Origin: an uncultured Prevotella sp.
Lineage (GTDB): Bacteria > Bacteroidota > Bacteroidia > Bacteroidales > Bacteroidaceae
DNA: 17,254 nt
Direction of reading: 5' to 3'
Assembly (NCBI GenBank): GCA_900553965.1
Contig: USFX01000032.1
Span: 1-17,254 of the forward strand
Part shown: positions 14,202 through 17,254 of the stretch, one piece after another
How positions within the stretch are numbered: the stretch's first letter is position 1
Layout: each line of letters opens with the position of its first letter
Made by a program: the position numbers and the translations under genes
Notes under the pieces: generated by a model
Told to the model about the DNA's origin: nothing
The model's input: only the letters and a program-made list of their open reading frames with translations
The model's database searches: none

Positions 14202-15346
14202 CCGAGCAACGTTCCGGCGGCCACCGCCGAGCCTATCACACCGGCCACGTTCGGGCCCATGGCGTGCATGAGGAGGAAGTTGTGGCGGTCATATTCCAGT
14301 CCGAGGTTGTTGCTGATACGTGCACTCATCGGAACGGCGGAGACGCCGGCGTTGCCGATCAGCGGGTTCAGTTTCTTGTCGGCCGGCAGGAAGAGGTTCA
14401 TCAGCTTGACGAACAGCACGCCGCTGGCCGTTGCCACCATGAAGGCGCAGGCACCGACGAGGAAGATGAACAGCGTGTTGAGCGTGAGGAACTCACTTGC
14501 CTGAGTGGAGCAGCCGACGGTCAGACCGAGCAGCATGACGACGATGTCGTTGAGAGCAGAGCCGGCTGTCTTGGCCAAACGGGTGGTCTTTCCGGATTCC
14601 TTCAGCAGGTTGCCGAAGAACAGCATGCCCAATAGGGGAAGGCCGGAGGGCACGAGGAATGTCGTCAGCAGCAGTCCGATGATGGGGAAGAGGATGCGTT
14701 CGGTCTGGCTGACCTGACGCGCCGGCTTCATGCGGATGACGCGCTCCTTCTTAGTTGTGAGCAGACGCATCAACGGTGGCTGGATGAGCGGAACGAGGGC
14801 CATGTACGAATAGGCGCACACGGCGATGGCGCCCATCAGGTTGGGACTGAGCTTGGAGGATAGGAATATGGCTGTCGGACCGTCGGCACCGCTGATGATG
14901 GCTATGCCGGCAGCCTGGTTCGGCTCAAATCCCAGTGCGAGGGCGACCATGTAGGCTCCGAAGATACCGAACTGGGCGGCGGCTCCGATGAGCACGAGCT
15001 TCGGGTTGGCAATCAGAGCGGAGAAGTCTGTCATGGCTCCTATGCCGAGGAAGACCAGCGGCGGATACCATCCCATGCGCACACCCTGATAGAATATGTT
15101 GAGAACGGAGTTGTCCTCGTAGAGTCCTATCTCCAGTCCGGCGTCGGCACGGAACGGGATGTTGCCGAGAATGATGCCCAGACCGATTGGTATGAGCAGC
15201 AGGGGCTCGAAGTCCTTCTTTATCGCGAGGTAGATGAGAATGGCTCCCACCACGATCATAATGAGGTTTCCGGCAGAGGCGTTGACAAAGCCCGTGTAGG
15301 TCAGAAACTCGTTGAAGTTCTCTATCAGAAAGTCAGTAAATCCCAT
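14189..15346 (-). CDS. oadB: Sodium ion-translocating decarboxylase, beta subunit
   Basis: Membrane subunit that decarboxylates carboxybiotin and pumps Na+ outward, in oxaloacetate, methylmalonyl-CoA or glutaconyl-CoA decarboxylases. The 385-residue multispan protein carries the family signatures: the Na+-site segment SGADGPTAIFLSSKLSP with D155, AYSYMALVPLIQPP (about 178-191), and the C-terminal GNAGVSAVPMSAR and GPNVAGVIGSAVAAG (364-378, with N366). Hydrophobic segments occur throughout. It begins 7 bases after the biotin-carrier stop, so translation is likely coupled. Which acyl substrate the complex uses depends on an alpha subunit that is not in the window. Methylmalonyl-CoA would be the usual expectation for Bacteroidales (propionate pathway). 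Confidence 0.95.
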   Translation of the reverse strand: MGFTDFLIENFNEFLTYTGFVNASAGNLIMIVVGAILIYLAIKKDFEPLLLIPIGLGIILGNIPFRADAGLEIGLYEDNSVLNIFYQGVRMGWYPPLVFLGIGAMTDFSALIANPKLVLIGAAAQFGIFGAYMVALALGFEPNQAAGIAIISGADGPTAIFLSSKLSPNLMGAIAVCAYSYMALVPLIQPPLMRLLTTKKERVIRMKPARQVSQTERILFPIIGLLLTTFLVPSGLPLLGMLFFGNLLKESGKTTRLAKTAGSALNDIVVMLLGLTVGCSTQASEFLTLNTLFIFLVGACAFMVATASGVLFVKLMNLFLPADKKLNPLIGNAGVSAVPMSARISNNLGLEYDRHNFLLMHAMGPNVAGVIGSAVAAGTLLGFLS

Positions 15347-15353
15347 ATCGCTG

Positions 15354-15827
15354 TCATCCTATTGTGAGCAAAACGGCTCCTTCCATCACCGAGTCACCCT
15401 GGTTAACTACGATTGAAGTCACTGTGCCTGCGGCTTCAGCTTCGATATTGTTCTGCATCTTCATGGCTTCGAGCACCACAACAGTGTCGCCGGCGTTGAC
15501 CTTGTCGCCCACTTTGACACAGACTGTTGTGATCGTTCCGGGCAGCGGGGCCTTGATGGCTGTTCCGGCGCCGGCTGGTGCTGCTGCAGGGGCGGCGGGC
15601 TGAGCCTGAACGGAGTGGGTCGTGGTGGTCTTGGACATGTTCTGTGCGGGTTTTGGAGCCTCCACTTTGTGGCGTGTGATGGCGTGTGAGGGATTGATGG
15701 GCTGCTTTAGCTCGACCTCAAACGATATGCCGTTGACGTTCACTTTGGCGAGGTTGCCCTCCATCTCTTCTATCTCAACGTCGTAGTCGACGCCCTGTAC
15801 TTTATACTGAAACTTATTCTGGTTCAT
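15354..15827 (-). CDS. Biotin carboxyl-carrier subunit of the sodium-pumping decarboxylase
   Basis: A 157-residue biotinyl-domain protein that shuttles carboxyl groups between the carboxyltransferase and OadB. The C-terminal biotinyl domain (about 89-157) has the site EAMKMQN with K123 as the biotinylated lysine, preceded by APLPGTITTVCVKVGDKV. Residues ~68-88 form a flexible Ala/Pro-rich linker. The N-terminal ~45 residues (FQYKVQGVDYDVEIEEMEG) are a small beta domain typical of the MmdC/OadA-tail type carriers. It is flanked on the same strand by the OadG-like gene (57 bases upstream) and oadB (7 bases downstream). Called a carrier for decarboxylase rather than acetyl-CoA carboxylase because of these neighbours. 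Confidence 0.93.
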   Translation of the reverse strand: MNQNKFQYKVQGVDYDVEIEEMEGNLAKVNVNGISFEVELKQPINPSHAITRHKVEAPKPAQNMSKTTTTHSVQAQPAAPAAAPAGAGTAIKAPLPGTITTVCVKVGDKVNAGDTVVVLEAMKMQNNIEAEAAGTVTSIVVNQGDSVMEGAVLLTIG

Positions 15828-15883
15828 ATCTGGTGTCTTATTATATAATATGGTTAGTATTTCTATATAGCGGTCAGTCTCTC
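15828..15883 (-). other. Spacer upstream of the biotin carrier with an AT-rich leader box
   Basis: Plus-strand GGTGT (15832-15836) and TTATTATATAA (15838-15848) lie just before the carrier start. The same two words stand before the OadG start at 16861-16884. No TAnnTTTG box is seen. Probably translation-initiation context, or a relic of duplication. Confidence 0.4.
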
Positions 15884-16858
15884 TTACTCATGAAACTGGG
15901 TCATCTGGATGTATTCGACGTTCCAGTCCGTTGTCTTCGGCTTGATGGTGATGATACCGCTTTCGATGTCGTGGACGTTGTTCTGATACTGCTTTATGGC
16001 CATTGCAATGACGGCGATATAGATTTCCTTGTCTATACCTTTCGACTTGAGGCCGTCCTGGAGTATGACGCTCGTCTTGCTTCCGATTTCGGCAGCCGTC
16101 TCAACCATCTTCACGCCGGCTTTCAGCGGCTGCATGTTTGCGACCTTCTTTGCGGCGGAGCGGTGGCTCATGATGAGTCCGAAGACCGTGAAGAAGATGA
16201 AGAGCATGGCCAGACAGGAGAACACGATTCCCATGGCGAGCACGGAGATTCCGAATCCGTGGGGGTCTTCGCGCTTGAGCTTGGCCACTTTTGACTCGCT
16301 GACCGTGGTGTGGTTGGCTATGCCCGGTGTGACGGTGTCGACGGTTTTGACCTGCCACTGTGCCGCGCCGTCGTGAATGCGGGCGTACGACTGGTCGGGT
16401 CCGAGCACGGGGATGGTCACGGAGTCGATGAGCTGTGTCGCGTTTCCGTTGTAGAGAGCGAGCCATGTCGGACGCTCCGGGTCGATTTTCACAGAGAGAT
16501 GGAGCGCTCCCTTGGCGGGTTCGCTGTTGCAGAAGAAGAGCAGATGCTGTCGTGCGCCCAGATTGGTGCGCGGCTCCCCGTTGGGGATGATGCTCATGAG
16601 CTTGATGCGTTCCGGCACACTCATGTCCGGGTCGAGCACGGAGCGGTCGGTGGTGAGGAACATGCCGCGTATGTTATACGTCGTGTATGACACGTTGGCA
16701 ATCTCCACCCAGGCCTTGCACCGTCCGTATTCGTCCTGCATGCTGGCCGTGTTGGCGGTCATGACCTCGTTCAGCTTGATGCTCTTCTCGATTTGTCCGA
16801 GCATCGCCGAGTGGCCGACCACCATCAGAAGACCTAACAGTAATCCGAATTTTTTCAT
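15884..16858 (-). CDS. OadG-like decarboxylase gamma subunit with an N-terminal lamin-tail domain
   Basis: A 324-residue protein combining an exported domain and an OadG-type anchor. Residues 1-21 are a signal-like hydrophobic stretch. Residues ~27-182 look like a lamin-tail domain: KLNEVMTANTAS, AWVEIANVSY, then an Ig-like fold ending TPGIAN. A single transmembrane helix (about 203-230) is followed by a basic cytoplasmic segment. The C-terminal motif EIYIAVIAMAIKQYQ resembles the OadG tail that contacts the alpha subunit. Classical OadG is only ~80 residues, so the N-terminal domain is an addition, which I believe recurs in Bacteroidales. Role inferred from position directly upstream of the biotin carrier and oadB. 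Topology would place the lamin-tail domain in the periplasm. Confidence 0.85.
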   Translation of the reverse strand: MKKFGLLLGLLMVVGHSAMLGQIEKSIKLNEVMTANTASMQDEYGRCKAWVEIANVSYTTYNIRGMFLTTDRSVLDPDMSVPERIKLMSIIPNGEPRTNLGARQHLLFFCNSEPAKGALHLSVKIDPERPTWLALYNGNATQLIDSVTIPVLGPDQSYARIHDGAAQWQVKTVDTVTPGIANHTTVSESKVAKLKREDPHGFGISVLAMGIVFSCLAMLFIFFTVFGLIMSHRSAAKKVANMQPLKAGVKMVETAAEIGSKTSVILQDGLKSKGIDKEIYIAVIAMAIKQYQNNVHDIESGIITIKPKTTDWNVEYIQMTQFHE

Positions 16859-16860
16859 TT

Positions 16861-16884
16861 GGTGTAGTCTGTTTTATTATATAA
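16861..16884 (-). promoter_or_regulatory. AT-rich leader box before the OadG-like gene
   Basis: Plus-strand GGTGT at 16861-16865 and TTATTATATAA at 16874-16884 repeat the words found before the biotin carrier (15832-15848), with a longer gap between them. Likely a translation-initiation context. Confidence 0.4.
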
Positions 16885-16900
16885 GTTTATTTTAGATGTA

Positions 16901-16933
16901 TTTCCGTCGTGTCTCCGTCGTCATCCTCCGCAG
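16901..16933 (-). repeat. Short 11-bp tandem repeat at the 3' end of the YidE-type gene
   Basis: TTTCCGTCGTG (16901-16911) and TCTCCGTCGTC (16912-16922) match at 9 of 11 positions. A weaker third copy containing CTCCG lies inside the gene (16923-16933), across the stop codon at 16921-16923. Confidence 0.5.
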
Positions 16934-17254
16934 CAGAAGAGGATGACCAGCTGTGCCGTAAGGATTCTGAGGAACATGCTCAGTGGATAGACCGTTGAGT
17001 AGCCCACGGCCGGCGCTTCCTTTGAGCACACCTGGTTGGCGTAGGCCAATGCTGGCGGGTCGGTGTAGGTTCCGGCAATCATACCCATGATGGTGAAGTA
17101 GTTGAACCGGTATTTCAGCCGTGCTATTGTTCCGATGATGAGAATCGGGATGACGGTGATGAGGAAACCGGTGTAGACATATTTCAGTCCGTCTCCCTGG
17201 ACCACGGTGTCCCAGAATCCGGCTCCGGCCTTGATGCCGACGCTGGCGAGGAAG
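16921..17254 (-). CDS. YidE/AspT-type transporter, C-terminal fragment (5' end outside the window)
   Basis: The frame is open to the window edge; the GTG at 17205 is internal. The ~111 visible residues include YVYTGFLITVIPILIIGTIA, then NYFTIMGMIAGTYTDPPALA and STVYPLSMFLRILTAQLVILF, ending in CCGG. This is the C-terminal half-repeat of the aspartate-alanine exchanger (AspT/YidE/YbjL) family, where the GxxTxxPAL-type motif lies in the last membrane pair. Full proteins have ~550 residues. Substrate unknown: dicarboxylates or amino acids would suit a decarboxylation-based energy cycle, but that is inference. It is on the same strand as the OadG-like gene with a 62-base spacer, so it may belong to the same operon. 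Confidence 0.75.
   Translation of the reverse strand, partial: FLASVGIKAGAGFWDTVVQGDGLKYVYTGFLITVIPILIIGTIARLKYRFNYFTIMGMIAGTYTDPPALAYANQVCSKEAPAVGYSTVYPLSMFLRILTAQLVILFCCGG

Noticed and set aside
14120..14635. Plus-strand frame of 171 codons over the repeat array and oadB
   Set aside because: It runs antisense to oadB, is Glu/Gln/His-rich as expected of a reversed membrane-protein gene, and crosses the degenerate repeats.

Overview
The window reads as a chromosomal segment of a Bacteroidales bacterium. The pointers are promoter -7 boxes of the Bacteroidota form TAnnTTTG, the absence of clear Shine-Dalgarno sequences at most starts, the long-form biosynthetic SpeA, a lamin-tail-containing OadG subunit, and LuxR-type regulators with the THRxNI helix. 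A gut genus such as one of the Muribaculaceae would fit the strictly anaerobic gene set and the moderate GC content, but the family is a guess. No rRNA, tRNA, CRISPR array, phage or transposase gene is visible.

Layout. (1) 1-5955, plus strand: a tight housekeeping run of speA (5' end cut by the window), truA, ligA, rpe and a DedA-family membrane gene. (2) 5945-8116, minus strand: flavodiiron protein FprA followed after 6 bp by a CaCA-family cation exchanger. The exchanger converges on dedA with an 11-bp overlap. (3) 8117-8261: a divergent promoter region. (4) 8262-12111, plus strand: a one-component regulator made of a YtfE/RIC-like hemerythrin domain fused to a LuxR helix-turn-helix, then anaerobic ribonucleotide reductase nrdD and its activase nrdG. 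(5) 12112-12276: degenerate repeats and a 27-bp perfect hairpin between convergent genes. (6) 12277-17254, minus strand, in transcription order: the C-terminal end of a YidE/AspT-type transporter, OadG-like subunit, biotin carrier, OadB (sodium-pumping decarboxylase beta), a second LuxR-type regulator and mannose-6-phosphate isomerase.

The most coherent biological theme lies at 6.9-14.1 kb. An NO/O2-reducing flavodiiron enzyme is divergent from a predicted diiron sensor-regulator, which is followed by the oxygen-sensitive glycyl-radical ribonucleotide reductase. A second regulator with a closely similar DNA-binding domain lies 4 kb away. This looks like an oxygen or nitric-oxide protection module, but the regulatory links are inference.

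The most unusual sequence structure is non-coding. Two intergenic regions (after nrdG and after oadB) are filled with degenerate 22-23-bp tandem repeats whose first unit is the last codons and stop of the preceding gene. A shorter 11-bp version follows the YidE-type gene. The nrdD and nrdG leaders share the dyad TTTCCAnnACGGAAAA, and the nrdD leader can fold in mutually exclusive ways close to the start codon.
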